A DNA stretch of 64,000 nucleotides, from assembly GCA_016218685.1 (NCBI GenBank), contig JACRDD010000041.1, forward strand, positions 1-64,000, given 5' to 3'. Below the pieces are notes generated by a model. That model saw nothing but the letters and a program-made list of their open reading frames with translations, ran no database searches and was not told the origin of the DNA. The stretch comes from Desulfobacterales bacterium (GTDB taxonomy: Bacteria; Desulfobacterota; Desulfobacteria; Desulfobacterales; Desulfosarcinaceae). Position numbers and translations under genes: made by a program. Within the stretch, counting starts at the first letter, position 1, and each line of letters opens with the position of its first letter. This document shows positions 45,660-53,951 of this stretch, in pieces.

Positions 45660-46976
45660 CTATCTCTGGTGATGTTTTCTGAACTCGTTGATGTCGCGCT
45701 CGAAACCGCCTTCGACCTCTTCTTCTTTCCAGAAGATGTACGGGTTGGAGCGGGGCTCTTGCACCATGCGCGGATCGGGATCCACACCAAGCACTTCGAT
45801 GACTTTCTGCAGGCCCTGGCGTTTCATCAATTCGCCCAAACGTTCACGGTTCTTGCCTTCTTCCATCCACCAATCCCAGATCGGCTCGATGACCGTTTCC
45901 TTCAGCTTGGTATAGGGGGCTTCGGCTTCGATGAAAGGCACGATCAGGGTGCCCATCTGGGCGCCGTCGAGGATCGGGGCCTTGGCGCCGGCCAGGACCG
46001 ACAGACCGCGTTCGTTGCCGATGCGCAGGGCGCGCGGCATGACGTTGATGCAGTGCATGCAGCGGGTGCACTCGCGGTTGTTGATCTTGAGGGTCTTGCC
46101 GTCCATCACCATGCACTCGGTGGGGCACAGGCCGATGACTTCCTTCTGGATGTCGAACTTACCCCAGTTCTTTCCGGAGTGGGCGCCGCCGTTGGGGGCC
46201 AGCTCGCCGCCGATGTAAGCCTGCACGGCCTTCTGGTCGATCTTGATATCGTCTTTCCAGGTACCGACGAACGACATGTCCGAACGGGCGATGGAGGCCA
46301 CGCAGCAGTTGGGGCAGCCGTCGAACTTGAACTTGAACTTGTAGGGGAAAGCCGGACGATGCAGTTCGTCCTGGTATTCCTGGGTCAGGTCGTAGCACAG
46401 ATCCTGGGTGTCGTAGCAGGCGAACTCGCAGCGCGCCTGGCCGATGCAGTCGGCCGGGGTGCGCAGGTTGGAGCCCGAGCCGCCCAGGTCCTGATTGTGC
46501 TTGTGGGTCAGTTCGAAGAAGATCTCTTCCAATTGGGGGGTGGTGGTGCCCAGGAAGATGATGTCGCCGGTGGAGCCATGCATGTTGGTGATGCCGCTGC
46601 CGCGCATATCCCAAATCTCGCACAGGTTGCGCAGGAACTCGGTGGTGTAGAATTTGCCGCCCGGTTGGGCGATGCGCATGGTGTGGAAATGAGCCACGCC
46701 GGGGAACATCTGGGGTTGGTCGCAGTAACGGCCGATAACGCCGCCGCCGTATCCGAAAACACCGACGATACCGCCATGTTTCCAGTGAGTCCGGCCCTGT
46801 TTGAAGGAAAGCTCGAGAATGCCCATGAGGTCGTCCACGACATCCACGGGAATCTGGAATTCGATGCCTTCCGCATTTTTAGCCCTTTTCTCGGCTTGCT
46901 GCTTCAAGTCGGACACAAAGCTCGGCCACGGTCCGGATTCAAGCTGGTCCAACAACGGGGTTTGGTGTTTTGCCAT
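45660..46976 (-). CDS. dsrA: Dissimilatory sulfite reductase alpha subunit
   Basis: 438 residues. DsrA pairs with DsrB; its siroheme site is mostly structural. Motifs: [20 protein letters not shown] near residue 60, [14 protein letters not shown] (residues ~175-188), [12 protein letters not shown] near 230, and the ferredoxin domain [16 protein letters not shown] near 315. The start codon follows GGAGG. A consensus promoter at 47159-47187 drives the gene with a ~175-nt 5' untranslated region. dsrA-dsrB-dsrD-dsrN run in one direction with short gaps, apparently one operon. Confidence 0.98.
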   Translation of the reverse strand: MAKHQTPLLDQLESGPWPSFVSDLKQQAEKRAKNAEGIEFQIPVDVVDDLMGILELSFKQGRTHWKHGGIVGVFGYGGGVIGRYCDQPQMFPGVAHFHTMRIAQPGGKFYTTEFLRNLCEIWDMRGSGITNMHGSTGDIIFLGTTTPQLEEIFFELTHKHNQDLGGSGSNLRTPADCIGQARCEFACYDTQDLCYDLTQEYQDELHRPAFPYKFKFKFDGCPNCCVASIARSDMSFVGTWKDDIKIDQKAVQAYIGGELAPNGGAHSGKNWGKFDIQKEVIGLCPTECMVMDGKTLKINNRECTRCMHCINVMPRALRIGNERGLSVLAGAKAPILDGAQMGTLIVPFIEAEAPYTKLKETVIEPIWDWWMEEGKNRERLGELMKRQGLQKVIEVLGVDPDPRMVQEPRSNPYIFWKEEEVEGGFERDINEFRKHHQR

Positions 46977-47158
46977 CTTTTACCTCCAATTAGGTTATTG
47001 AAACGAGTTGTACCACTCCACAACAAAACAGGTTGAAATTAAAAACTTTTCACCTCCTCTCGCTATTCGTTGATTATTTTTCAATCTATTGTTTTCAGTT
47101 TTATTCAAACCGATGGAAATTTAGGGATAGCGGAACATATCGTTTTCCAAAGGAAGGT
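46977..47158 (-). other. dsrA 5' untranslated region
   Basis: AT-rich sequence between the promoter and dsrA. A second AGAGGAGGTGAAAAG ribosome-like site near 47055-47070 is not followed by a start in a long frame. No riboswitch was recognised. Confidence 0.4.
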
Positions 47159-47187
47159 CATATAAAGAGATTCACCTGCCTTGTCAA
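47159..47187 (-). promoter_or_regulatory. Promoter of the dsrABDN operon
   Basis: Minus strand: TTGACA (47187-47182), exactly 17 bp, TATATG (47164-47159). This is near consensus for the main sigma factor and agrees with the high constitutive expression expected of dsrAB. Confidence 0.8.
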
Positions 47188-47286
47188 TAAAAAAGCCCTA
47201 TTTTTCAGGTGCCCGAGGGGCTCGATGCGGCCTCCCGCGGCGAGGTGCGGAGTCTGTTGGGGCATCATTATATATTGCTTGCCGAA

Positions 47287-48462
47287 TCAAGATTTCCAGG
47301 CCTTGACGATCCGTGCCAGGCCATCCGTGTGGTGCGCCAGGTGGCGGTGCAGAAGATTGGCCTCGGGAAGTTCGGCCGAAAATCGCGCCAGGATCGTTTG
47401 GCCCAAGGCCAGCCACTCGTCCCGGCCATGGCCGGCCAGGTAAGCGATGACGCTCGAAACGAAATTTTCCGGGAAATCGTTGCGCCGGGCCATGCTCTCC
47501 AGACCCTGGACAAAGCCTTCCCACATCGGCGGCAGTGCCGCCTCTCCGGCCCAGGTCAGATCGCCCACGCCATCCAGCCGATCCAAGCGCATCCAGAGCG
47601 AGGTGCGCAGGAAAAAAACCGCCAGAACTTCCAACAGGCGCTCGATGGTGAGCTCGTCGTCCTGCGCCAGGAGAAAGAGCGGGCCATAACGCCGCACAGT
47701 AATCAAACGCAACTCCAAACCGGTGCCCTCGGCGCGGACCACGAAATCGCCGGCCGCGTGGTGCCAGGCCTGGATAGCCGCTATGCTGTGGGGATCGAAA
47801 TAGTGGGTCAGAATGAAGACCGCCTGGCGGAAAAATTCGGCCACCTGCCCTTCGCTCAACTGCCAGCGGCCTTGTTCCGGGTCCCAGACGGCCCAGGGCC
47901 GCAGGTTATCCGACCCCACAGTGGGGTGCAGCTCGTGAAAGCCGTTCAACCACTCGCCGAGGAACATCGGCAGCGGTTCCCGGTCGGCGATGCGTCCGGC
48001 CCCCCAGCCATAGACCCGGGGAATGAAGCGTGGGGAAAAATCGGCCCCAAGGCGCTCCAGATGCGCGGCCTCGGCCGCCAGGCGTTCGCGCCCGACCGGG
48101 CTCACGGCCACGTTGAGCACCACGTCCAAACGCCGTGTCCCGATGGTCACCGCCACCCGGGCCGGATGATAAAAGGCGCCGTGTTTGACCAGGTGGACCC
48201 GGATGCGGTCCAACGCCGAGGGATAAAACTCGCGATCCAATTGATGGCGAACTGCCAGTGCCAAGGCATCCTGGCCGTCACCATTGAGGTAATCGCTCAC
48301 CGCCGTAAAGTAGTCGCCGAAGCTGACTGCGGAAAGCGGTGCAGGGCCGGCGTGCCGATCCGCCGGCAACGGCCGGTGCCATTGGGCGTCAGCCGCCGTT
48401 AGCACGGCAGGGGGCTCACCCACCCAATACGTGATCGGCAACGATGGGGTCCCCCGCGACAA
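47287..48462 (-). CDS. Conserved hypothetical protein, second gene after a TPR protein
   Basis: 391 residues with no family I can name. It is soluble, without signal peptide or membrane helices. The N-terminus (LPITYWVGEPPAVLTAADAQWHRP) precedes a segment with many charged and aromatic residues (RIRVHLVKHGAFYHPARVAVTIG, FLGEWLNGFHELHP) that recalls aminoglycoside-phosphotransferase/kinase-like folds only vaguely. The start is a TTG at 48462 with GGAAGAG six bases upstream, inside the end of the TPR gene; the two genes are 3 bp apart and surely co-transcribed. Its position directly upstream of the dsrA promoter, in the same direction, hints at a sulfate-reducer-specific role. A weak hairpin with T6 near 47190-47217 may end its transcript. 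Confidence 0.65.
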   Translation of the reverse strand: MSRGTPSLPITYWVGEPPAVLTAADAQWHRPLPADRHAGPAPLSAVSFGDYFTAVSDYLNGDGQDALALAVRHQLDREFYPSALDRIRVHLVKHGAFYHPARVAVTIGTRRLDVVLNVAVSPVGRERLAAEAAHLERLGADFSPRFIPRVYGWGAGRIADREPLPMFLGEWLNGFHELHPTVGSDNLRPWAVWDPEQGRWQLSEGQVAEFFRQAVFILTHYFDPHSIAAIQAWHHAAGDFVVRAEGTGLELRLITVRRYGPLFLLAQDDELTIERLLEVLAVFFLRTSLWMRLDRLDGVGDLTWAGEAALPPMWEGFVQGLESMARRNDFPENFVSSVIAYLAGHGRDEWLALGQTILARFSAELPEANLLHRHLAHHTDGLARIVKAWKS

Positions 48463-48465
48463 CGG

Positions 48466-49080
48466 CTACTCTTCCAGGGCCTTGAGGATGGCGGGAGCCA
48501 CTTCGTAGCCCAGTTCCCGGGCCCGCTGGATATGGGCCTTGGCCTGCTCGCGATCGCCCTTTTCCAGGTAGGCGATGGCCAGGTTGTTGTGCGCCACCGC
48601 GAAGTTGGGTTCGGCCTTGAGGGCATTGAGACAAGCCTCGATGGCATTGTCCACCTCGCCCTTCATCAGGTAGGCGGTGGCCAGGGTGGCAAAGCCTTGC
48701 ACGAAACGGAAGTTGAAAACCGTGGACTTTTTCAGGGCTTCGATGGCTTCATCCGCCTCGCCCCGCTGCATGTGCACGAAACCGATGTTGCCATAGCCTT
48801 CGGAGAAGCCGGGCCGGGCTTTGACCGCCCGTTTGTTCCACTCCAGACAGCCGTCCAGATCGCCGCGCTTGAGACACAGGCCGCCCAACTGCACATAGGC
48901 TTCGGCCAGACTGGGGCTGCAATCGATGGCTGACAGAAAGGCGCGCTCGGCCTCGGCGTCCTGCCGCTTGCCCAAGAGGGCCACGCCCAGGTTGTAGTGG
49001 GTGGTGCCGCACTCGGGGTTACCCGCCAGAGCCCGCTGTTGCTGCGCGATGTATTCGTCGATGTTGTTTGCCTTGCTCAT
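48466..49080 (-). CDS. TPR-repeat protein in the dsr neighbourhood
   Basis: 204 residues beginning MSKANNIDEYIAQQQRALA, followed by five tetratricopeptide repeats: THYNLGVALLGKRQDAEAERAF, AYVQLGGLCLKRGDLDGCLEW, GYGNIGFVHMQRGEADEAIEA, GFATLATAYLMKGEVDNAIEA and AHNNLAIAYLEKGDREQAKAH. TPRs scaffold protein interactions; no partner can be named. An in-frame ATG at 49095 is an alternative start; neither has a strong ribosome site. The gene is followed after 3 bp by the unknown 391-residue protein and then the dsr operon. Confidence 0.82.
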   Translation of the reverse strand: MSKANNIDEYIAQQQRALAGNPECGTTHYNLGVALLGKRQDAEAERAFLSAIDCSPSLAEAYVQLGGLCLKRGDLDGCLEWNKRAVKARPGFSEGYGNIGFVHMQRGEADEAIEALKKSTVFNFRFVQGFATLATAYLMKGEVDNAIEACLNALKAEPNFAVAHNNLAIAYLEKGDREQAKAHIQRARELGYEVAPAILKALEE

Positions 49081-49421
49081 ACGATGGGTTCCCATAAGAA
49101 TATGAAGTTGAAACCTTGAAAACAGGGGTCATGGTTATGCCGCCCCCCGGTCGCTTGTCAAGCCATTTCCGGGGCCGCCAATTATCCGCTTGACACGAAC
49201 ATACGGCTTCTCTACTTATGAGCCATGACACTGCTACCGCAATCATCATCCCAGGCGACCCTCCGGTTGCCGGGCTTTCACGCTCAGACGGGAGGCGTTC
49301 AGGTTTCGGCGTCCGGCGGCCATGGCCGCCCACGGCGTCCGGGCCTGGGCGCTAAACGCCGGTCATGACCCGAACTGTCGCAAACACATAATCACACTGC
49401 ACATATTAAAAAGGGGGAAAC
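49081..49421. other. Divergent intergenic region between the TPR and DapA-like genes
   Basis: 341 bp without a supported gene. A forward promoter candidate is at 49190-49218. On the minus strand TTGACA (49162-49157) could serve the TPR gene, but its -10 (ATAACC) is poor. Confidence 0.45.
49190..49218 (+). promoter_or_regulatory. Promoter candidate for the DapA-like gene
   Basis: TTGACA at 49190-49195, 17-bp spacer, TACTTA at 49213-49218. It lies about 200 bp before the start codon, leaving a long leader without a recognised element. Confidence 0.45.
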
Positions 49422-50462
49422 ATGAGACCCGGTTGTTATACCGCCCTGGTGACGCCGTTCACCAACGATGGGACCCACATCGATACGGAAGGGTTGGAAA
49501 AGCTGGCCGCCTTTCAGATCGCCGGCGGCATCACCGGCATCCTGGCCGTGGGCACCACCGGTGAAAGCCCGACGCTGGCCTGGAACGAACACAACACCGT
49601 CATCGACATCGTGGCCCGGGCAAGCAAGGGCCACTGCCTGTGCATCGCCGGCACCGGCAGCAACAATACCCAGGAGGCCTTGAACGCCACCGAGCACGCC
49701 GCCCAGCAGAAGGTCGATGCCGTGCTTTTGGTGGACCCGTACTACAATGGCCCCAGCTCGCTGGAGATCCGGCGCGAATACGTGGCGCCCATCGCCGCGC
49801 GCTTCCCGGGCCTGACGATCATTCCCTATGTGATCCCAGGCCGCACCGGCGCCCAACTGCTGCCCGAGGATCTGGCGCTGCTCTATCAAGCCCATCCCAA
49901 CGTGAGCACGGTCAAGGAGGCCACGGCCGACCTGAACAACATGCGCCGCACCCGGGCCTGCTGTGGCCCCAAGTACACGATCCTCTCCGGAGACGACGGC
50001 ATGACCTTCGACATGATGACCGACCCGGCCATCGCCGCGGCCGGTGTGATCTCGGTGGCCAGCAACCTCGCCCCGCATGCCTTGACCCGCATGGTGGAAA
50101 AGCTGGCGGCCGGCGACCGGCCGGGCGCGGAAAAGATTTTAAAGGCCGTGGCACCGCTCTTCGACCTGGTGACCGTCAAGACCAAGGAACGCACCCCCCA
50201 CGGCGACGTCGTCTGCCGGGCGCGCAACCCCCTGGCGGTCAAGACCCTGATGCGCCTGCTGGGCATGCCCGCCGGTCCGCTGCGGCCGCCCATGGGCAAG
50301 ATGACCCGCGCCGGCCTGGAGGTCGTGCTGGCCACGGCCCGCAAGGTGTGGACCCAAAACCCGGAAATCCTCCAGCCCATCGGCGACTTCTTCGGCGTGG
50401 ACATCGCCGAGCGCCTGGACAACCCCAAGTACCAGGAAGGACTCTGCTACGGCAGCTATTGA
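49422..50462 (+). CDS. DapA-family (dihydrodipicolinate synthase-like) aldolase/lyase
   Basis: 346 residues of the DHDPS/N-acetylneuraminate lyase family, TIM-barrel class I aldolases with a Schiff-base lysine. The pyruvate loop GTTGESPTL is near residue 45, the catalytic Tyr in PYYNGPS and IPYVIPGRTG near 105-136, and the Lys in STVKEAT near 165. DapA itself is ~290 residues; the ~50 extra residues after LLGMPAGPLRPPMG extend the C-terminus, so it may be a paralogue rather than the lysine-pathway enzyme. A GGGGG site precedes the ATG. A terminator follows the stop. Confidence 0.82.
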   Translation: MRPGCYTALVTPFTNDGTHIDTEGLEKLAAFQIAGGITGILAVGTTGESPTLAWNEHNTVIDIVARASKGHCLCIAGTGSNNTQEALNATEHAAQQKVDAVLLVDPYYNGPSSLEIRREYVAPIAARFPGLTIIPYVIPGRTGAQLLPEDLALLYQAHPNVSTVKEATADLNNMRRTRACCGPKYTILSGDDGMTFDMMTDPAIAAAGVISVASNLAPHALTRMVEKLAAGDRPGAEKILKAVAPLFDLVTVKTKERTPHGDVVCRARNPLAVKTLMRLLGMPAGPLRPPMGKMTRAGLEVVLATARKVWTQNPEILQPIGDFFGVDIAERLDNPKYQEGLCYGSY

Positions 50463-50476
50463 TTCAGAAATTATGA

Positions 50477-50510
50477 AAGCCGTGGATGGCCAGGACCATC
50501 CACGGCTTTT
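50477..50510. terminator. Intrinsic terminator after the DapA-like gene
   Basis: 13-bp stem AAGCCGTGGATGG / CCATCCACGGCTT around a 6-nt loop, followed by a short T run on the plus strand. The 3' end of the convergent SPFH gene is 24 bp away, so it may serve both. Confidence 0.8.
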
Positions 50511-50533
50511 GTGCTTTCATCAATCCAATCGAC

Positions 50534-51580
50534 TCAGGGCTTCGCTCCCCTTGCCCCCTCCGACAGACTCTTAATTCCCATGGTCTCGATCAACCGATTG
50601 ATGTCGGTGGTCTTCAGGTTCATGCCGCCTTCGGAGACCGGCAGCAGCAGGATGCGCTTGCCTTGCAGGGCTTCGGCGATGCGCAGCTTGACCATGGCCT
50701 CGCCACCGGCGCCGGCCAGGGCGCGGTTCATCTCCTGGATGCCCTTGGCTTCGGCGATGCCTTCGGCCTTGATGGCCTCGGCCAGCAATTGCTGCTGCTC
50801 GTAGTAGACATCGGCCTCGATCTTGGCCTTGCGATAGGCGCCGTCGGCGTCGGCCACCAATTTGTTGACCTCGCCCTTGGCCTCTTCCAGCTTGCGCTTG
50901 TACTCTTCCAAGGCCGCGTGCTGGGCCGAGCGGTTCTTCTGTACCTGCTGGTCGGCCACCTTCTTGTCTTCGATGGCTTTTTGATACTCGGGATTGAAGC
51001 GGTAATCCTTGGTGAGTACTTTTTCCACCACGATACCCATGGGGCCGAGCATCTCCTGGAGAATCTCCTTGGCGCGCTGGGATTGCAGCTCGCGCTTTTC
51101 GGCCACGTAGAACTCTTCGGTGGTCAGCTCGCCGAAGATGTCGCGCGGCTTGCTGCGGGCGATGGTGCGCACGATCTTGTCGCGCAACTGGCGGTCGCCC
51201 TCGGCCACCTGCTGGACGATATAGGGGGCCCGCTCGCCGTCGATGCGGTAGGCGATGATCACATCCAGACTGATATCGTTGCCATCGATGGTTTTGAACA
51301 GCAGGTCGTCCTGCATGCGGCGGTCGCCCCGGTCACGATCGAAGACCATCTCCAGATTCTGCAGCTTGGTGTCGAAGGTGTGCCAATCGTTGAAAAAGGG
51401 CAGGAACACATAGGTCGAACCGGGGGCGTAGGTCTTCTCTTCCACGCCTTTGGCAGCCCACAGGGTAAACTTGCGGGTACGCACGCCCACCTCGGTTTCG
51501 CCGGTGGAGTAAAACAGGCAGCCCGACAGAGAGACGGCCATCCAGAGGGCCAGGCCAAACCACGCGCTACGATGCTTCAT
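50534..51580 (-). CDS. SPFH/Band-7 lipoprotein, HflC/prohibitin-like
   Basis: 348 residues. The N-terminal signal has a lipobox (AVSLSGC, Cys21), unusual for an SPFH protein. The Band-7 domain spans ~28-210 (TEVGVRTRKFTLWAAKG ... IDGNDISLDVIIAYRIDG ... RDIFGELTTEEFYVAEKRELQSQ), then a long coiled coil (~215-285) and a C-terminal RILLLPVSEGG. Its gene overlaps the start of the neighbouring SPFH gene's stop by 4 bp (ATGA), so the two proteins probably form a hetero-oligomer like HflK-HflC or prohibitins that organises membrane proteases or lipids. Confidence 0.8.
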   Translation of the reverse strand: MKHRSAWFGLALWMAVSLSGCLFYSTGETEVGVRTRKFTLWAAKGVEEKTYAPGSTYVFLPFFNDWHTFDTKLQNLEMVFDRDRGDRRMQDDLLFKTIDGNDISLDVIIAYRIDGERAPYIVQQVAEGDRQLRDKIVRTIARSKPRDIFGELTTEEFYVAEKRELQSQRAKEILQEMLGPMGIVVEKVLTKDYRFNPEYQKAIEDKKVADQQVQKNRSAQHAALEEYKRKLEEAKGEVNKLVADADGAYRKAKIEADVYYEQQQLLAEAIKAEGIAEAKGIQEMNRALAGAGGEAMVKLRIAEALQGKRILLLPVSEGGMNLKTTDINRLIETMGIKSLSEGARGAKP

Positions 51581-52671
51581 TGTTCACCTCCCGGCCGCAC
51601 GTCGAAGAGTTTGAGGGCGTTGTCCAGATCCAGGGGGTTGACGCCGGAACGGCCGTCGCTGGGCAGCACGATCATCTCCAGACCCTGGTACACATCGGCC
51701 ATCTTCAGGCCCACCATGCGCTCGGAGCCGACCCCCTTGAGGGCCTCGTTTTTCAGGCGCACCCGTTCGGCCTCGGCCAGCCGCACGAGCAGGTCGGCTT
51801 CGGCTTTTTTGGCACGCACGTAAAGATCCTTTTCCGCGATCTTGCGGGTCACGTAGGCCCGGCCTTGCTCCATCTCCACTTCCACGATCACCTGACCCTC
51901 CTGGGTGATCTTTTTGAGCTCGGCCTCTTCCTTGGCGGCCCGGGCCGCGGCCTGATTGGTGAAGACCAACTGGTCCTTGAGCTTTTTCTCCTCGATGTTC
52001 TTCTGGATCTCCTGGCTGTAACGGAAGTAGCGCACCAGCACCTGCTCCACGCGAATGCCCTTGGGGTTGAGCTCCTGGTTGAGCCGCTCGCAGGCTTCCT
52101 GGGCTTTTTGCGAACGCCGGGGGCTGTTGTAGAAATCCTCGGTGGTCAGCTTGCCCAGGGTCTCCTTGAGCGCCGGTTCGGCCTTGGGGATGATGCCGTT
52201 TTCTTCGTAGAGGTGCCCGGGCCCGATTTTGGTGAACACCAGGTAAGGGTCTTCGATGCGGTAGAGAATCGAAGTGTCCACATCCACGAAGAAGCCGTCC
52301 GAGGTCTGGATATGGGCCACCTTGTCCTTGCGCGCCGCTTCGGAAGCGGTACGCGGATAGTCGGTCAACTCCAGCACCTGGATGTCCCGGGGCAGGCGGT
52401 GCATCTGCTGGATGCCCGGTATGACCCAGTGCAAGCCGGCGGTATAGAACTCTTTTTGCACGCCGCGATGGATGCCCATGCGCACCACCTTGATACCGTA
52501 CTCGTTGGGGTGCACATAGACGCATAGCAGGTTATAGGCCACTACGCTCAGGATAACCGCTACAATGGTGATGAAAATGCCGCGTCCGGCTTTCAGCTCC
52601 AGCCTGGGAATCTTGAGCCGCGGCTTGACCTTTTTCAAGACCGCATTGAAATCCACGGGTTGTTGGGCCAT
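51577..52671 (-). CDS. SPFH/Band-7 membrane protein, HflK-like
   Basis: 364 residues with one transmembrane helix (GIFITIVAVILSVVAYNLLCVY, ~30-52) and a Band-7 domain (~53-235): HPNEYGIKVVRMGIHRG, PGIQQMHRLPRDIQVLELT and SDGFFVDVDTSILYRI. A coiled coil follows (~235-320) and the end IVLPSDGRSGVNPLDLDNALKLFDV is typical of SPFH tails. First gene of a two-gene operon with the SPFH lipoprotein. No FtsH-type protease gene is adjacent, so a generic HflKC role is inferred only. Confidence 0.83.
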   Translation of the reverse strand: MAQQPVDFNAVLKKVKPRLKIPRLELKAGRGIFITIVAVILSVVAYNLLCVYVHPNEYGIKVVRMGIHRGVQKEFYTAGLHWVIPGIQQMHRLPRDIQVLELTDYPRTASEAARKDKVAHIQTSDGFFVDVDTSILYRIEDPYLVFTKIGPGHLYEENGIIPKAEPALKETLGKLTTEDFYNSPRRSQKAQEACERLNQELNPKGIRVEQVLVRYFRYSQEIQKNIEEKKLKDQLVFTNQAAARAAKEEAELKKITQEGQVIVEVEMEQGRAYVTRKIAEKDLYVRAKKAEADLLVRLAEAERVRLKNEALKGVGSERMVGLKMADVYQGLEMIVLPSDGRSGVNPLDLDNALKLFDVRPGGEQ

Positions 52672-52767
52672 AGATCGCCTCGCTTATTGGAATTGGGGGT
52701 TTGGTTTGTAAAACGGCATGCGGGACTTTAACCGAGCCCCGCCCGGCCGTCAATGTGTGTCGGGGTG

Positions 52768-53202
52768 CTAATAGACAAACAAAAGCTGCACGCGATCGTC
52801 GTAGTAAAAGGTATTCAGCATCCACTGATCCCGGGGACGGTAGAAGATAAAGCGCCACACCATGACGAGGCGCTCGAATTTCTGCAAGAAAACAAACTGG
52901 CGCAGGCTGTCCCCCACCTTCTCCACGATGACGAAATCCCAGCCGATGGATGGACCGAAGCGCTTTTGCATGGCCGGCAGTTGCTCCTCGGTCTTGGCCA
53001 GCATGGCATCGAACTCTTCCTTGGGATAGACGTTGTACGGCCGCAAGCGCTCCAGGCCCTTGATGACCCGGCCGGCAGCCAACTCCACCATGACGCTTTC
53101 GGCCAGGGCCCGGGCCTCTTCCTCGGTGGCCAGGGACGCGGCCCGGACCGGCGTGCAAATCATCGCCAACAACAGACACAACCCCAGGGAAACGACGCGC
53201 AT
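52768..53202 (-). CDS. Small exported protein, unknown function
   Basis: 144 residues with a signal peptide MRVVSLGLCLLLAMICTPVRA (cleavage after ~22). The mature part is alpha then beta (TEEEARALAESVMVELAAGRVIKGLERLRP, then a C-terminal LRQFVFLQKFERLVMVWRFIFYRP and YYDDRVQLLF), which has the look of NTF2/SnoaL-like periplasmic domains, unconfirmed. ATG 53202 has GGGAGGG upstream. It lies ~95 bp upstream of the SPFH operon in the same direction and may be co-transcribed. Confidence 0.65.
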   Translation of the reverse strand: MRVVSLGLCLLLAMICTPVRAASLATEEEARALAESVMVELAAGRVIKGLERLRPYNVYPKEEFDAMLAKTEEQLPAMQKRFGPSIGWDFVIVEKVGDSLRQFVFLQKFERLVMVWRFIFYRPRDQWMLNTFYYDDRVQLLFVY

Positions 53203-53496
53203 GGACCCTCCCACTCCGACCGTTGCCTTCGATTTCCATCGCCATCCCCCCGCGATGAGGGGCGACGCGTGGCCATCATGGCACAAAACCGATCCTTTGG
53301 CGACAGCCCCGGAGCGCGCTTTCGCAAAGCGCTAAAAGCCCCTTGACCCTGTGGCGGCATGGCGATATGTGCCTAATCGCGACTTTGCCCCTACCACAAC
53401 GCTGAAACCGGCTTGAAACAGAACGTTGGAGCCCCCCGGAACGCCACATCCATAACGATCGCCAGGGCACCACTTTTATCATTATGGAAAGAACTC
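53203..53496. other. Intergenic region with no supported feature
   Basis: 294 bp between divergent genes. Short open frames are present on both strands but none has a start with a ribosome site or a protein-like composition. Confidence 0.5.
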
Positions 53497-53808
53497 ATGC
53501 CGCAAAACATACCATTCGGCGAAAGAAGGTACCACCGGAGAACCACCTGCGCCTTCTCCATCCATATGGAAGATGATCGGCGCAGTTACATCGCCTATCT
53601 GCGCGACCTGAGCCTGGGAGGCGCGCTTTTGGAACCCCCACCCCATTTCAACCCCAGAATCGGCCAGGAGTTGCGCTTGACCATCGCTTTCCGCAAGCGG
53701 CCAGGGGTCGCGGTGGTCAACGCGAAAATCCTGCAGGCGCGCAAAGACGGGGTAGCCGTTTCTTTTCTCAAACAGGGCCGATCCGGCCTGAACCAGTGGC
53801 GCGGTTAA
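53497..53808 (+). CDS. Single-domain PilZ protein
   Basis: 103 residues. The c-di-GMP-binding motifs are complete: RRYHRR at residues ~9-14 and DLSLGG at ~37-42, followed by the PilZ beta barrel (EPPPHFNPRIGQELRLTIAF ... VVNAKILQARKDGVAVSFLK). ATG 53497 has GGAAAG upstream; the frame is open to 53413 but the extra part is not PilZ-like. It stands before a chemoreceptor gene in the same direction (143 bp gap), so a motility link is plausible. Confidence 0.8.
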   Translation: MPQNIPFGERRYHRRTTCAFSIHMEDDRRSYIAYLRDLSLGGALLEPPPHFNPRIGQELRLTIAFRKRPGVAVVNAKILQARKDGVAVSFLKQGRSGLNQWRG

Positions 53809-53951
53809 TGGGAGCGGGCATGCCTTGAGTTAAAGAAACCGGCGCTTCGGCCGATAGTCTATTATGGCCTTGGGGGGTCAAGTCGCGGCCGCCGGCCTCG
53901 GCTCGCACCGTTTTATCGAACGGTTTCAGCAACTAACAAGGAGCCTGGGAG

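Noticed and set aside
53876..53884. GGGGTCAAG near the chemoreceptor gene as a second copy of the 20525-20560 hairpin
   Set aside because: Only one short arm is present and no partner arm follows, so it is not a hairpin here.
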